A stretch of 64,000 nt of DNA. Source: Draconibacterium sediminis. GTDB lineage: Bacteria > Bacteroidota > Bacteroidia > Bacteroidales > Prolixibacteraceae. The position numbers were made by a program, and so were the translations under genes. Position 1 is the stretch's first letter, and every line of letters starts with the position of its first letter. Of the stretch, positions 33,694 to 42,833 are shown in pieces. Below the pieces are notes generated by a model. That model was not told the origin of the DNA. It saw only the letters and a program-made list of their open reading frames with translations, and made no database searches. The DNA lies in the NCBI RefSeq assembly GCF_000949475.1, contig NZ_JRHC01000006.1, positions 124,001-188,000 on the forward strand. Direction: 5' to 3'.

Positions 33694-35022
33694 TTACTTC
33701 TCGTACTTATCCTGTGGATTATGCGCTTTAAAGCTAATAGCCGAAATAATCAATATAATTCCGAGCAAGGTATAAATGGCATACGAATAGCTGCCCAGGT
33801 GCGAATGCGATAAGCTGAAAAAGATTGGCCCCAGAGCGCTAAAGAAAACGATAATGGCCATTACAAAGCCGGTGATTTTCCCCAGGTGATCGCGGCCGTA
33901 AAAACGTGGCCAGGTTACACTTAACAGCACGTTATACATGCCGCTTGGGATAGCGCTGCCAATTATAAAAGCGTAGTAATAAAAGCCGGTGTTAATATTT
34001 GCCAGTGCGATTAAAGCCACTACCATTCCGGCCAGCATAAAGTAAAGCAGGTACTGAAGTTTTATGCGGTCGCTAATCCATCCGCCAACAAAAGCAAGTA
34101 CCACCGAAATCATCGACATGGGAATAAACACCGATAGTGCTTGCTCTTTGTCGATGCCGGCCTCGCCAAAAACCGACACCAAGTGGAATACATAACCCGT
34201 AATAAACATGGCGTAAATGGCCGAGGGCAGTACGAATAACCAAAATGTCAGTCCACTACGTGCCTCCTTAAGCGTGAATTGTTTAAACGGTTTAATGATT
34301 ACATCGTGCTCCTTGTTTCCGTGTATTTCTCCGTCGGGAATCTGGTCACAATCTTCAGGATTATCGCGGAAGAAAATAAACACAAACAGGAAGAAGCCAA
34401 CACCGATTCCCATTGCCATAAGCAACCAGGCCCAGCGCCACGTAGTTCCAACGATTAACAAATCGAAGCTTAGCGGAGCAATGGAAAAACCAAGTGATAC
34501 AAATACCGAGGAAATACCGTTTACCAATCCCCTGCGGGCAATAAACCACTTCATCAGCATATTTCTCGAAACCATGGTAATTACGCCCTGCCCCGAAAAA
34601 CGCAGCATAAAAAAGAACACGATACAAGTAGCTACTGCCACGCCAACATAAATGTTTGAACTCTGCGGAACGATGGCTTTGATAATTCGGTCGGACTGGC
34701 TGAACAGAACCAAAACAAAACCCAGCGTAAGTGCTGCGGCCATGCCCACCCAACGTGCGCCGTATTTATCGTACAATTTCCCGGCATAAGTTAGAATAAA
34801 CGAACTGGCTATGGTTCCAAACATATAGGCGGTGCTGATCTGGTCGCGACTAATTCCAATGTTCTCGATCAGATAATCGGTAAACGTTGAAACCCCTGTT
34901 GTTTGTCCGGGCGCACTGCACAACACACCAATGGTGGCGGCAAATAAAATCACCCAGCCATAAAAGAAGGGCACTTTTGATGGATTGAACGGGAAGTTGT
35001 TGTATTTCTGTTTGAGCTCCAT
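33694..35022 (-). CDS. MFS transporter, oxalate/formate antiporter-like
   Basis: 442 residues with 12 predicted transmembrane helices and a central cytoplasmic loop near residue 235 ('DNPEDCDQIPDGEIHGN'). The first helix begins 'FFYGWVILFAATIGVLCSAP', typical of the OFA/monocarboxylate branch. The A-like motif between helices 2 and 3 reads 'GKLYDKYGARWV', and 'GWISDRIKLQYLL' is the equivalent loop in the second half. Substrates in this branch are usually small organic acids; the exact one is unknown. The gene stands alone, with a strong terminator. Two 8-bp tandem repeat arrays lie 80-180 bases upstream of its start. Confidence 0.88.
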   Translation of the reverse strand: MELKQKYNNFPFNPSKVPFFYGWVILFAATIGVLCSAPGQTTGVSTFTDYLIENIGISRDQISTAYMFGTIASSFILTYAGKLYDKYGARWVGMAAALTLGFVLVLFSQSDRIIKAIVPQSSNIYVGVAVATCIVFFFMLRFSGQGVITMVSRNMLMKWFIARRGLVNGISSVFVSLGFSIAPLSFDLLIVGTTWRWAWLLMAMGIGVGFFLFVFIFFRDNPEDCDQIPDGEIHGNKEHDVIIKPFKQFTLKEARSGLTFWLFVLPSAIYAMFITGYVFHLVSVFGEAGIDKEQALSVFIPMSMISVVLAFVGGWISDRIKLQYLLYFMLAGMVVALIALANINTGFYYYAFIIGSAIPSGMYNVLLSVTWPRFYGRDHLGKITGFVMAIIVFFSALGPIFFSLSHSHLGSYSYAIYTLLGIILIISAISFKAHNPQDKYEK

Positions 35023-35100
35023 TTTTACAAAGCTACTTATTGATTAATAGCAATTCGTACAATATGGTATTTATTTTTGAATGGTAATGATTTGTTATTG

Positions 35101-35140
35101 GAGGTTGAGGAACTGAAGGACTGAGGGACTGAGGGATTGT
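35101..35140. repeat. Five-unit 8-bp tandem repeat
   Basis: The units GAGGTTGA, GGAACTGA, AGGACTGA, GGGACTGA and GGGATTGT follow each other without gaps. They lie about 80 bases upstream of the MFS start codon. The degeneracy suggests an old array, but the two central units are nearly identical. Confidence 0.7.
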
Positions 35141-35166
35141 GGTTTTGAGATATGCGTTAATTTGTG

Positions 35167-35198
35167 AATGCTTTAATGCTAAAATGCTTCAATGCTTT
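35167..35198. repeat. Four-unit 8-bp tandem repeat
   Basis: The units AATGCTTT, AATGCTAA, AATGCTTC and AATGCTTT are contiguous. The array has the same period as the array 26 bases away but an unrelated sequence. It is upstream of the MFS gene and downstream of the serine hydrolase stop codon at 35295. Confidence 0.75.
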
Positions 35199-35294
35199 AA
35201 TAGTGGGAGTTTAGCGGCATTATTAGAGATAATTGTAAAATTGTCGCACAACTCGGAGCACGCAACTTTTTCCTTTTTCCTTTTGCCTTGACAT

Positions 35295-36680
35295 TTATTT
35301 CAATAAATGTAGATACGTCTCAATTCCTGAAGTTATGGCCCATGAGTCGAATTCGTAGTTGTGCCCGGTGGTAACAATTACGGCATTTAGCGTTGGGAAA
35401 ATATAAACAAACTGACTGCCAAATCCGTTCGCCCAAATACAGGGATACTCCTCTCCTGCTGATTTTAGCATGAGATTCCACCACTGAAAGGCATAATCAT
35501 CGCCCGGAATATGCGTGTGCGTTTTAAAGCTTGTCGACTTTTCTATCCATTCTTTAGAAACAACTTGTTGGCCGTTGAATCTCCCTTTATTCAGCAACAT
35601 CAACCCTATTTTTGCCATTTCTCGCGGCGTTATTTCCAGCGAACCGGCCATACAAGGATATCTGTTTTGTTTTTCGATATCCCAATTGTAATGCGTAATA
35701 TGCAAAGGTTCAAACAAATATTCTTTGGCAAACTCGTCGCCATACAAACCTGTTTTCTTTTTGAGAATGGCACCCAGCAACTCCGTATTTCCACCATCGT
35801 ACTGAAATTTGATTCCCGGTTCATTATTCAATTCACGCAACAGAATTGTGGCTATCCGGTCATTACTAAAATAAAGTTCCTCGTCGTTGGGTGTTAAGCC
35901 CGAAGTCATGGTAAGCAAATGTTTTAGCGTGATTCGCTTATCAAAATCCGGAACTTCCAGAATTGTTGCCACCGGCTCATTTAATCCGGTGATAAATCCT
36001 TTGTCCATTGCAATTCCAATCAGCAACGAGGTAATACTTTTTGTTGTTGACTCAGCCTGATGAAGCGTATTTTGTCCGTAGCCATAAAAGTATTCCTCGC
36101 ATACCAGTTGATTATTTCTGATTAGTAGAAAAGAGTTGAGGCGGCCAAAATCGCCGTTTATAATTTGCGGTAGTAGTGAATAGATAAACAGCGAATCGCC
36201 TTCATTTCGAGTATGCGAGGTAGGTAAAAGATCTTCAAGCTGTTTAGGACTTTTGCAGTGATATTTATAATCAGTATTGTGGCAACCCGGTAGCGCATCG
36301 GTTAGAAATCGTGCTATTCCATCCTTTTTCACAAGCATCACGGAATCAAAAGGTTCGCCATCGCAGGCAAAACCTCCACGAATTGTATTTCCGGTTCGTT
36401 CACCCAAATATGTGCAATTCCAGTTTGGCACAAAAAAGCGGATGGAATTATCGCTAATCATCAAACTGTCGATTTGAAATCCTGAATCATAAAATCTATG
36501 ATCAGTCCAGTAGCCTTTTGCGAAAGAACTATCTGCATCAATCAACTGCACATAAAATTTTTTGTTGGGATCTTCGGGATGTGGACCTTCCCAAAAGCCT
36601 GAAAAAGAAGTGTTGCCGCTATCTGCTGAGCATGCAGCGCAAAGCGCAACAAAAACAAATAAACGAACAAAGCGGAACAT
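35295..36680 (-). CDS. Class C beta-lactamase-like serine hydrolase lipoprotein
   Basis: 461 residues. The N-terminus has a signal with a lipobox-like 'LCAAC' (Cys17). Residues about 25-140 form an extra N-terminal domain ('GFWEGPHPEDPNKKFYVQL'). The serine hydrolase domain carries SxxK at Ser211-Lys214 ('STTKSITSLLIGIAMDKG') and 'YDGGNTELLG' in the tyrosine-motif position. The C-terminal 'FQWWNLM' and 'WANGFGSQFVYIFPTLNAVIV' are typical of the group. These are usually esterases, D-aminopeptidases or transacylases rather than true lactamases. It is exported, and single. Confidence 0.87.
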   Translation of the reverse strand: MFRFVRLFVFVALCAACSADSGNTSFSGFWEGPHPEDPNKKFYVQLIDADSSFAKGYWTDHRFYDSGFQIDSLMISDNSIRFFVPNWNCTYLGERTGNTIRGGFACDGEPFDSVMLVKKDGIARFLTDALPGCHNTDYKYHCKSPKQLEDLLPTSHTRNEGDSLFIYSLLPQIINGDFGRLNSFLLIRNNQLVCEEYFYGYGQNTLHQAESTTKSITSLLIGIAMDKGFITGLNEPVATILEVPDFDKRITLKHLLTMTSGLTPNDEELYFSNDRIATILLRELNNEPGIKFQYDGGNTELLGAILKKKTGLYGDEFAKEYLFEPLHITHYNWDIEKQNRYPCMAGSLEITPREMAKIGLMLLNKGRFNGQQVVSKEWIEKSTSFKTHTHIPGDDYAFQWWNLMLKSAGEEYPCIWANGFGSQFVYIFPTLNAVIVTTGHNYEFDSWAITSGIETYLHLLK

Positions 36681-36801
36681 GGCTGTAGAATTTGATTTTA
36701 TTCAAATTTAGCCCTGTTTTTGCAAGAAAACAACATTGGTTGATGAACTACACAAAAAGATGTATAAAGGACTAAAAACCTTCGATAAGCGATAGTTGAG
36801 C

Positions 36802-37230
36802 TTATTCTGCTTCCTGACAAACCACCTCAAACTTGATCCCGTCAGGAGCTTTAAAGAAAACGGCATAATAGTTCTCGTGATACTCGGGATATAAACGTGG
36901 TGTGCTTACAATATCAGCATTTATTTCCAGCAATTTTGAATATACATAATCAACTTCTTTGCGCGATTCAGCTTTAAAAGCCAGGTGATGGAGTGCTCCC
37001 GGCCGGCGGCGGTGAACAGCTTCATCTTTTAACGATTCACGCGGAGAAGTAAGTGCGATACAAAGATTGGGATGCGAATATTCAACCACGTGTTTGTCGT
37101 GCGAAGCAATATAAGCTGCTGTTTTCTTTTCAAGACTAAAACCCAGTAAGGGCAAAAACTGATCATAAAACGAAACGGTTTGTTCAAGGTCTTTTACCGT
37201 AATTTCAATGTGGTCGATTATGGGTTGCAT
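36802..37230 (-). CDS. VOC (glyoxalase/bleomycin resistance) family protein
   Basis: 142 residues, one VOC module pair. 'PIIDHIEITVKDLEQTVSFYDQFLPLLGF' opens the first beta-alpha-beta-beta-beta unit with the metal-type His at residue 7. 'ALHHLAFKAESRKEVDYVYSKL' opens the second, and 'YYAVFFKAPDGIKFEVVCQ' ends with the conserved Glu. It is a soluble metalloenzyme or binding protein; the substrate is unknown. The gene stands alone. The 145-bp repeat copy lies just upstream. Confidence 0.88.
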   Translation of the reverse strand: MQPIIDHIEITVKDLEQTVSFYDQFLPLLGFSLEKKTAAYIASHDKHVVEYSHPNLCIALTSPRESLKDEAVHRRRPGALHHLAFKAESRKEVDYVYSKLLEINADIVSTPRLYPEYHENYYAVFFKAPDGIKFEVVCQEAE

Positions 37231-37318
37231 GATTTTTATTTACAAAGATTACAATAAAACCTAAACCATGGCAAAGCCTATTCAAAAAAAACAATGCTTC
37301 CCGGGTATCAACAACACG

Positions 37319-37463
37319 AATGAAAAGCTGTCAATATTGTTTCACGCAAAGAAAAGAAGAAGCGCAAAATTCGCAAAGGTATAGAATCTGTTTTGCGTGC
37401 TTTGCGAGAACTTAGAGATCTCTGCGTGAACTTTTTGTTTTACCAAAGTGACTTTCAGAAAAA
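37319..37463. repeat. 145-bp palindromic intergenic repeat, copy 1
   Basis: This stretch reappears in inverted orientation at 44036-44180, with near identity over about 130 bases. Internally TTCACGCA (37341-37348) pairs with TGCGTGAA (37423-37430), and further CGCAAAG/CTTTGCG pairs lie inside, so the element folds into a long imperfect hairpin. It carries no open frame. It lies between the VOC gene and the HMA gene's terminator. Confidence 0.85.
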
Positions 37464-37489
37464 AGCCACCTGAATACAGGCAGCTTTTT
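37460..37489 (-). terminator. Terminator of the HMA protein operon
   Basis: AAAAAGC and GCTTTTT (37460-37466 and 37483-37489) form the outer stem and CCTG/CAGG (37469-37472 and 37477-37480) the inner stem, with a CA/CA internal loop and a four-base terminal loop. It lies about 40 bases after the stop codon at 37531. Confidence 0.75.
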
Positions 37490-37530
37490 ACATCTTAATC
37501 AGGCGATTTTTTTCTTTCCTTATGAACTTC

Positions 37531-37878
37531 TTACTCCTCTTTTTTATTCTTTGCTACAATTTCTTCGTATTCTTTTTTGGTAATCTTATCTGCCTTGTAG
37601 CCTTTTTTTTCGATAGCCGCAGCCAGTTCTTCATCCGAATTTTTTCCGTCTTTGTATTCCACCAAAATGGTATTTGAAACGTGATCAATTTTCAGGTCCT
37701 TCACCCCTTTTTCAAATTTCAGGTATTCGGTAACTGTTTTCTCACAGTCGGCGCAGTCCATGTTGCTTTTAAAGCAAACCACTTTGTTCTCTTTTTTCTG
37801 TGCAAATGTTTCGTTACCGGCAAAACCAATAAACACTGCCATTGTAAATAATAAAATCAGCTTTTTCATCTTGTTCAT
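37531..37878 (-). CDS. Exported heavy-metal-associated (HMA) domain protein
   Basis: 115 residues with a signal peptide (about residues 1-26, ending 'ETFAQ'). The HMA fold follows: 'VVCFKSNMDCADCEKTVTEY' has the CxxC metal site (Cys42, Cys45), then 'GVKDLKIDHVSNTILVEY' and 'LAAAIEKKGYKADKI'. The C-terminus is lysine-rich. It would bind a soft metal such as Cu(I) in the periplasm. It follows the TonB receptor gene by 32 bases, and the HYC_CC_PP gene lies upstream, so the three likely form a metal-handling operon. Confidence 0.87.
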   Translation of the reverse strand: MNKMKKLILLFTMAVFIGFAGNETFAQKKENKVVCFKSNMDCADCEKTVTEYLKFEKGVKDLKIDHVSNTILVEYKDGKNSDEELAAAIEKKGYKADKITKKEYEEIVAKNKKEE

Positions 37879-37910
37879 TTTTATGCGTCAAGCATTTCGC
37901 TTTTAGCTGG

Positions 37911-40133
37911 TTATTCATAATTCAAATTAAACCGTAATCCGAGGTAGATTTTTCTCCCCATTGTTGGCCCCCAAATATTGGTAGCACTGAAATTTTCGCC
38001 AAACGGATCGTCGGTGCCTTCAATCGGATTACTTTGTGTAAAATCAGTAAGGTTTTCCACCCCGAGGTAAATATTCCAGTAGCGGAAATATTTCGTTACC
38101 TGTGCATTCATAATTGTGTAGGGCGAGAACTCAAAAATGTCTCCCGCAATATCTGCCCGATTCATCCACTCTTCATAAACACGCGGGATGCGTCCGCCAC
38201 CATTAAACTGAATGGTGTAATCGAACATCCACTTCTTCAGATTGGTGGTGTAGTTTAAATTGATCAACCCCTTGTAATCGCTGGTTAAAGGCGCATCTTT
38301 TAATTCGCCACCGATGGTTTCTTTAATATCATTAACACGGTAAGCCAGCAACATATCCAGGCGCTTTACAGGTTGCCAGCGCACATCAAACTGAAGACTA
38401 TTAGCATACGCCTTTTCGGTTGAAGGCAACAGATATATAAATTCAGAAGACGTTTCCCTGTCAACCACCAATTTTTGCTGAAACTCGGTACGGAAGAATT
38501 CGGCATTGATACTCAGGTCGCGATCCAGTAATTTGTAATTCTGAATAAATGCAAAACCAAAGTTCCAGGCTTCTTCCTGAACCGCATCTTCCGTCCAGCT
38601 AATTGGGCGAGAGTTGGCCAGCAAAAATGTATTTTCTGAAATTACATTTGCAGTTCGGTAGCCTTTTCCGGCGCTTGTACGAATGGTATAATGGTCGGCA
38701 AACTGATAACGGAAATGCATACGGGGCGTAACAAAATTCCCAAAAATATTGTGGAAATCGGCACGAATACCGGCCATCAGGGTTAGCCTATCGCTGGGTT
38801 TAAAGGTGTATTCCGTAAATATTCCCGGAACTTTTTCGGTGCGCTGTACATCCTGATTGTAAAGCATTTCGTTAAAATCGTCGTAAATAAAACTGGCGCC
38901 ACTATTTAGTACATGAATTGCTGCTAAATCCAGATCCTGTGTGTAAACCAGGTTGCCGTAAAAACGTGTTTCATCGGCATCGTAACGCGATAAGCCGTAA
39001 TACGATTTGGTTTCATGACGGGCAAAATTGGTCAAAATTGCCAGGGCACGGTGATTATCTTGCGATACGATTCCCGATTTAAAAAATGCATCTACCCGGT
39101 TGGTTTCAATATTAACACCGTACGGATTGTCTACGGAAGGAATCATATCACTATTAGCACCAACCTGACCTCCCATTCTGTCGTTCCACAGCAAAGTAAA
39201 TCCGGCCTGAGCCATACCGCCTCTGTGGTTATTGTATTTCCAGCGGTTGGCCACCTCAAAAGTACTCGAAAGCGGCGAATCAAGAAAGCCATCATGATTG
39301 TGGTCATTTTCTTTCGACACATCGCTGGCATGTACAAAAATACCGGTGGTAAGTGTATCGCCTTTTACTTTAATATTTGTGTTTCCGTTAAATTCATAAC
39401 GGCCTTCGTCGTTGCCAAAAACATTCAGAAAAAGTTTTTCCTCGCTGTCCGGCTTTTTCAATTCTGCATTGATTTGCCCGGCAATCGACTCGTAACCGTT
39501 CAACACAGAAGCCGCTCCTTTCGAAACCTGAATCGATTCCAGCCACGGGCCGGGTATATAAGTTAATCCAAAGGTGGTTGCCAGACCACGCAATGCAGGC
39601 ATATTTTCCACCTGAAGTTGCGAATAGGTACCGTCGAGCCCCAACAGCTTTATTTGTTTGGCTCCGGTAACGGCATCGCTGTAACTAACATCCACCGAAG
39701 GATTGGTTTCAAAACTTTCGGCCAGGTTACAGCAGGCCGCCTTGTGCAACTCTGCTCCGCTAATATTTTCGGTTTGTATGGGATTAATCACCGACAAATA
39801 AGTTCCCCGATCCTTTTGAATCACTGTAACTTCTTCCAATTCAAGATTGGGTTGAAGCACCACTTCTAAAGGATCGTTATCGCTCACACGAACGGTTTGC
39901 GATTCGTAACCAACAAAACTAAAAACCAGCTTGTTTCGTCCCGGTTTGTTCTTTAATGTAAAACTTCCGTCGGGCATTGAGGCAGTACCTTCGCTGGTGC
40001 CTTCCCAAACCACATTCACCCCCGGAAGTGGTTGTTTCCCATTCGCCTCGTGGCTAAAAACCACACCTGAAACAGACTGTGCTTTCGAGAGAAACGGAAA
40101 CAGGATAAATAAAAGTATTATGTATTTCTTCAT
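37911..40133 (-). CDS. TonB-dependent outer-membrane receptor, probably metal-linked
   Basis: 740 residues. Signal peptide 'KYIILLFILFPFLSKAQ', then a carboxypeptidase-like regulatory domain ('SGVVFSHEANGKQPLPGVNV', about residues 20-95), plug domain ('LAESFETNPSVDVSYSDAVT' and 'IQVSKGAASVLNGYESIAGQIN'), and a beta-barrel ending 'RKIYLGLRFNLNYE'. It imports a ligand through the outer membrane using TonB energy. The neighbouring HMA protein and Cys/His-rich HYC_CC_PP protein suggest copper or another metal complex; that is inference from context. The conserved 'AACCNLAESFE' in the plug carries a Cys-Cys pair. Confidence 0.9.
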   Translation of the reverse strand: MKKYIILLFILFPFLSKAQSVSGVVFSHEANGKQPLPGVNVVWEGTSEGTASMPDGSFTLKNKPGRNKLVFSFVGYESQTVRVSDNDPLEVVLQPNLELEEVTVIQKDRGTYLSVINPIQTENISGAELHKAACCNLAESFETNPSVDVSYSDAVTGAKQIKLLGLDGTYSQLQVENMPALRGLATTFGLTYIPGPWLESIQVSKGAASVLNGYESIAGQINAELKKPDSEEKLFLNVFGNDEGRYEFNGNTNIKVKGDTLTTGIFVHASDVSKENDHNHDGFLDSPLSSTFEVANRWKYNNHRGGMAQAGFTLLWNDRMGGQVGANSDMIPSVDNPYGVNIETNRVDAFFKSGIVSQDNHRALAILTNFARHETKSYYGLSRYDADETRFYGNLVYTQDLDLAAIHVLNSGASFIYDDFNEMLYNQDVQRTEKVPGIFTEYTFKPSDRLTLMAGIRADFHNIFGNFVTPRMHFRYQFADHYTIRTSAGKGYRTANVISENTFLLANSRPISWTEDAVQEEAWNFGFAFIQNYKLLDRDLSINAEFFRTEFQQKLVVDRETSSEFIYLLPSTEKAYANSLQFDVRWQPVKRLDMLLAYRVNDIKETIGGELKDAPLTSDYKGLINLNYTTNLKKWMFDYTIQFNGGGRIPRVYEEWMNRADIAGDIFEFSPYTIMNAQVTKYFRYWNIYLGVENLTDFTQSNPIEGTDDPFGENFSATNIWGPTMGRKIYLGLRFNLNYE

Positions 40134-40237
40134 TATTCTTAAGATTATAAATCAAAGCGTGCAATCTCCATTGGATACAGAAATGCACAATTATATTGCT
40201 GCAAAAACTGCAGTGTTCTGTGTACACAGAACCAATC

Positions 40238-40735
40238 TTAAGCTAACGAAGGGATTTTAAGTTGTTGAATATGGATAAGATAGTCGAGAGAGGATTTTAT
40301 CCTGGGCGGAGGATCAGCATAATAACGTTTATTGAGGTTGTCCTCCGTATTCGTTTTCAGTTCCCAAAGAATTTCGGCGCTGAACACTTTTAATTCAACC
40401 GGCTGAACGGCGACGAACTTTACTTCATCATTAACCGCCTTATCCATCAATTTCATAAAAATCGATTCAGGCGCTTCACATCCGCACGTATCTGAATGTT
40501 CAGCTATTGGTTGGCATTCATGACATTCGCCTTCAGAACAGCTTATTTCGTTGTTCGACAAATCGTGTTTGTGATGTTGATGAAATTCGGTTTCACAGGT
40601 TGCAGGTTTTACGATAATGCTGGTGTAATCCTCGCCTGAACATGCACAATAGCTTTTGTACAAAACGAATCCGGAAGTTGACAACAGAAATATCATTCCC
40701 AGAAATAAAACCGCTATGTTCTTTATCTGATTCAC
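40238..40735 (-). CDS. HYC_CC_PP family Cys/His-rich membrane protein
   Basis: 165 residues. A hydrophobic N-terminal segment (residues 7-27) is followed by 'YKSYCACSG', a His cluster ('EFHQHHKH'), repeated cysteines ('CSEGECHEC', 'CGCEAPE') and a C-terminal 'YYADPPPR'. These are the features that give the HYC_CC_PP family its name. The residues suggest metal binding in the periplasm. It is the first gene of the set HYC_CC_PP, TonB receptor and HMA protein; the gap to the receptor gene is 104 bases, so a separate receptor promoter is possible. Function is not established. Confidence 0.8.
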   Translation of the reverse strand: MNQIKNIAVLFLGMIFLLSTSGFVLYKSYCACSGEDYTSIIVKPATCETEFHQHHKHDLSNNEISCSEGECHECQPIAEHSDTCGCEAPESIFMKLMDKAVNDEVKFVAVQPVELKVFSAEILWELKTNTEDNLNKRYYADPPPRIKSSLDYLIHIQQLKIPSLA

Positions 40736-40819
40736 ATTACAAATATAACCTTGAATGCACCGAATTTGTTGTTAACGGGGAGTTAAATACGACGAAGAAT
40801 AATTTTGGAGAAAAAAGAA

Positions 40820-40842
40820 CCGGGAAGTTTAATTCTTCCCGG
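40820..40842 (-). terminator. Terminator downstream of the M49-like gene
   Basis: CCGGGAAG (40820-40827) and CTTCCCGG (40835-40842) form a GC-rich stem with a seven-base loop, followed on the minus strand by TTCTTTTTT. It lies about 190 bases after the stop at 41035. Confidence 0.7.
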
Positions 40843-40858
40843 CTTGTATTTTTAACCT

Positions 40859-40884
40859 AATTAATTCATAGAAATGAATTAATT
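40859..40884. repeat. 11-bp perfect AT-rich palindrome
   Basis: AATTAATTCAT and ATGAATTAATT face each other around AGAA, between the M49-like gene and its terminator. It has no T run and could be a binding site or a second hairpin protecting the 3' end. Confidence 0.5.
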
Positions 40885-41034
40885 ACCCGAAGGGCTGACG
40901 AAATAATTAAAAAACAATTATTTGTCAGGGTTAACCTTGACATTGAAAATCGTAAAATATACATTACCAAAGCACGTAAGGTGCAGATTTTCAATCGTCA
41001 ACACTTTTTGTGAAAAATTCATGAATTTTTCAGG

Positions 41035-42687
41035 TTAGAGTCCTAAAACCTCTGCTCCCTGTTCAAAAACGATATCACGCGGGATGCCGGCTTCTCCTAT
41101 CCGGTCGAGGTCTTTTTGAAGTGCTTCGCGAATAAAACCTTTCTCTTCAAGGATTTGTTTGGCCTTCTCATAATCGCCATCACCCTGAATTTTAAGAACA
41201 ATTTCCGACAGGTTCATCATGGCGTCTTTCATTTTTTCGTAATCAACACGATAGGTTCCAGTGGCCTCGTCGCGTGTAAAAGCTCCCATTTCCTGAAAGT
41301 AGTAAAACCGCATCATGTTGGCCTTACCGTGTGCACTGGCAGCGCCAAAACGTACCGAGCGGAAAATGCCGGCCATAAATGTTACGAAGTTGTCCATCAT
41401 TTCTTTTTCGCCCAACTCGCCCATTTCGTTTAGCTGGTAAACACACCACAAGCCAAGAATGTCGGCTTTACTTTCTTCAATTGATGTGTAGGCATCTTTT
41501 AAAGCTTCACGAACCGTAGTACTCTGATCAACCGTATTTCCTAATCCCAAACCGTGCGCCACTTCATGAAACATGGTATTCTCGAAAAATGCATCGAATT
41601 TCACATGTTGGCGCTGATCTTCTGCAATTAACAGATCGGCAATTGGTACTAGTATTTTATCGAACTTAGCCTGCATCGAATTTTTCAACTGCAGTTTACG
41701 GCTACCTTTTGTTTCGCGAACCTCTTCGTCGTTTGGAAGATTAATGGCAATGGTTTTACTCCCAGCATTACAATCGCCGGCGTAATAAATGGCATCGTAA
41801 ACATTCATATCCGAATCAACACCCGGCGTTTCATTTTTATATGGTTGTTCGCAAGGCAATGCTTTTTGCAAGCCCGGTAACAATGCTGCATATTTTTCCA
41901 GTCGCTTACTCCATTCTTTATCTTTTATCAGGATAAACGATTCGTGGGCGGCTTTATATCCATAAAGCTGATCCTCGTAATTTTCGATGGGGCCAATAAT
42001 AAATTCGATGGTGTTGTTTTTCATCTCCATCCATGCCACATCACTGGCATAATATTCATCGCTGAGCAATGCTTGTGATCTTTCTTCCAGGTATTTTTTC
42101 AGTCCGGCATCTTGGGCCAGTTCTGCTGCCTGAAGCAAAAGATCGGCAGCCTTTCTAATTTCCTTTCCGAATGCGATGTGGTATGGTACAGATTTTAAAG
42201 CACCGTCTTCGTCGCGTCGTATCAGGGTATACAGGCTTGTTTTTGTTTCGTCGTCCCAGGCTTCAAATTCTTCCTTTGTCATATCGGTCGGATAGAAATT
42301 AGCACCTGCAGGTTTCTGATTATATCCGGGTAAAAAGGGTTTGTTGGCATTTAAACGCTCCCACGGACCATAATTCAGCTTTATAAATTTCAGGGTGTAT
42401 TCATCCCAGTTCTGACTCAACAATTCGTCTTTATCGCCGTACGCTTCCTGCCAGTAAATGTCGTTCATTAATTTGGCGGCTTCGAGCAGAATCGGCAACA
42501 TTTGCTTTTCATTTTCGGTAAGTACGCTTAAATCGGTAGTTAATTTAAACGATACAAATTCGTCAGCTTTCTTTTTTATTTCCGGATTCACTTCCATTTT
42601 TGTGTTTTCTTTTACTTCTTTTTTAGTGTTTGTAGAACAACTAAAGAATAGAGTTGTTGCTATAAACAGCATGAATATTCGTTTCAT
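41035..42687 (-). CDS. Dipeptidyl-peptidase III-like (M49-related) lipoprotein
   Basis: 550 residues with a lipobox ('TTLFFSC', Cys17). The zinc motif is HEVAH at residues 374-378 and the second motif 'EESKAD' begins at residue 404, parallel to HExxGH and EEC(R/K)AD of dipeptidyl-peptidase III. 'YYAGDCNAGSKTIAINLPND' near residue 311 matches the M49-like group. The spacing HExxH, rather than the HExxGH of classical M49, is notable. It probably cleaves oligopeptides in the periplasm. It is divergent from fabI, with a perfect TAGCTTTG promoter box upstream. Confidence 0.83.
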   Translation of the reverse strand: MKRIFMLFIATTLFFSCSTNTKKEVKENTKMEVNPEIKKKADEFVSFKLTTDLSVLTENEKQMLPILLEAAKLMNDIYWQEAYGDKDELLSQNWDEYTLKFIKLNYGPWERLNANKPFLPGYNQKPAGANFYPTDMTKEEFEAWDDETKTSLYTLIRRDEDGALKSVPYHIAFGKEIRKAADLLLQAAELAQDAGLKKYLEERSQALLSDEYYASDVAWMEMKNNTIEFIIGPIENYEDQLYGYKAAHESFILIKDKEWSKRLEKYAALLPGLQKALPCEQPYKNETPGVDSDMNVYDAIYYAGDCNAGSKTIAINLPNDEEVRETKGSRKLQLKNSMQAKFDKILVPIADLLIAEDQRQHVKFDAFFENTMFHEVAHGLGLGNTVDQSTTVREALKDAYTSIEESKADILGLWCVYQLNEMGELGEKEMMDNFVTFMAGIFRSVRFGAASAHGKANMMRFYYFQEMGAFTRDEATGTYRVDYEKMKDAMMNLSEIVLKIQGDGDYEKAKQILEEKGFIREALQKDLDRIGEAGIPRDIVFEQGAEVLGL

Positions 42688-42710
42688 AGGTAACAGTTTT
42701 TATTTGATTT

Positions 42711-42718
42711 CAAAGCTA
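42711..42718 (-). promoter_or_regulatory. -7 promoter box of the M49-like gene
   Basis: The minus-strand octamer TAGCTTTG is a perfect TAnnTTTG element 23 bases upstream of the ATG at 42687. A start site about 7 bases downstream gives a short leader. A clear -33 TTG is not seen. Confidence 0.6.
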
Positions 42719-42833
42719 AAAAAAGCAGTTGCTATTTGAAAGATTATAACACAGCTTTTCGCTATTATTACCGATGGCTTCAAAATTGTCATCCCAAGCC
42801 CGGGATTTCTATTTCAGTCTATCGGCATTAACC

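Noticed and set aside
40740-40747. CAAATATA as a promoter box for the HYC_CC_PP gene
   Set aside because: It matches TAnnTTTG on the minus strand but lies only 4 bases before the ATG of a gene whose start is fixed by its signal anchor, and no -33 partner is seen. It could be leaderless, but evidence is too thin to list.
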